DNA from: Saprospiraceae bacterium
Lineage (GTDB): Bacteria > Bacteroidota > Bacteroidia > Chitinophagales > Saprospiraceae
Reading direction: 5' to 3'
DNA: 5,449 bases
NCBI GenBank assembly: GCA_020628755.1
Contig: JAHDEQ010000253.1
Location: forward strand, 1 to 5,449
The notes under the pieces are model-generated. The model did not search any database. It was given only the letters and a program-made list of their open reading frames with translations, and had not been told where the DNA came from. Shown one piece after another: positions 5,410 to 5,449 of the stretch (the stretch's first letter is position 1; every line of letters starts with the position of its first letter). The position numbers and the translations under genes are program-made.

Positions 5410-5449
5410 TAAGGGAGTCCATAATTATTGGAATAACTCTTTTTCCAGT

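Noticed and set aside
5415..5444. Weak hairpin (GAGT-CCA with TGG-ACTC) followed by five T after the small membrane protein gene
   Set aside because: The stem is short and broken by a four-base bulge; terminator-like only by loose criteria.
5425..5448. Possible C-terminal end of a minus-strand gene entering from the right edge (LEKELFQ then TAA)
   Set aside because: Only seven codons are visible; another minus frame also stays open to a stop at 5406-5408, so no call can be supported.

Overview
The window is AT-rich and looks like a chromosomal stretch from a member of the Bacteroidota, probably Cytophagales-like. This rests on A/T-rich translation starts with no clear Shine-Dalgarno sequence, several matches to the Bacteroidota -7 promoter element TAnnTTTG, and the style of the encoded proteins. 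The phylum is a reasonable inference; the order is a guess.

Layout. (1) Positions 1-566, minus strand: the first 188 codons of gcvP, the glycine dehydrogenase (P-protein) of the glycine cleavage system, running off the left edge. (2) 567-799: a divergent intergenic region with back-to-back -7-like elements, an imperfect direct repeat and a 13-bp imperfect hairpin in the presumed gcvP leader. (3) 800-1621, plus: an atypical short-chain dehydrogenase/reductase of the YeeZ type, starting at TTG, with a perfect 24-bp palindrome lying exactly on codons 20-27. (4) 1625-2386, minus: a predicted lipoprotein with a His-rich linker and a class I SAM-dependent methyltransferase domain, convergent with the SDR gene with only 3 bases between stop codons. 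(5) 2466-2948, plus: a YbaK-family Cys-tRNA(Pro) deacylase, divergent from the lipoprotein gene. (6) 2949-3132: an intergenic region with two adjacent palindromic modules (3009-3059 and 3064-3120). (7) 3133-5184, plus: a class III nucleotide cyclase followed by a transmembrane helix, a TolB-N/FlgO-like domain (COG5616 type) and TPR repeats. (8) 5254-5409, plus: a 51-residue membrane protein of unknown function, with a -7-like element upstream.

The genes do not form one operon or one evident pathway. They are mostly separately transcribed housekeeping genes (glycine cleavage, tRNA proofreading), an uncharacterised oxidoreductase and methyltransferase, and a membrane signalling cyclase. I do not see a defence system, mobile element with a transposase, CRISPR array, tRNA or rRNA. 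The points most worth a second look are the palindromic doublet before the cyclase gene, the cyclase's unusual purine-site residues and reversed layout, the lipoprotein signal on a SAM-dependent methyltransferase, and the in-gene 24-bp palindrome.
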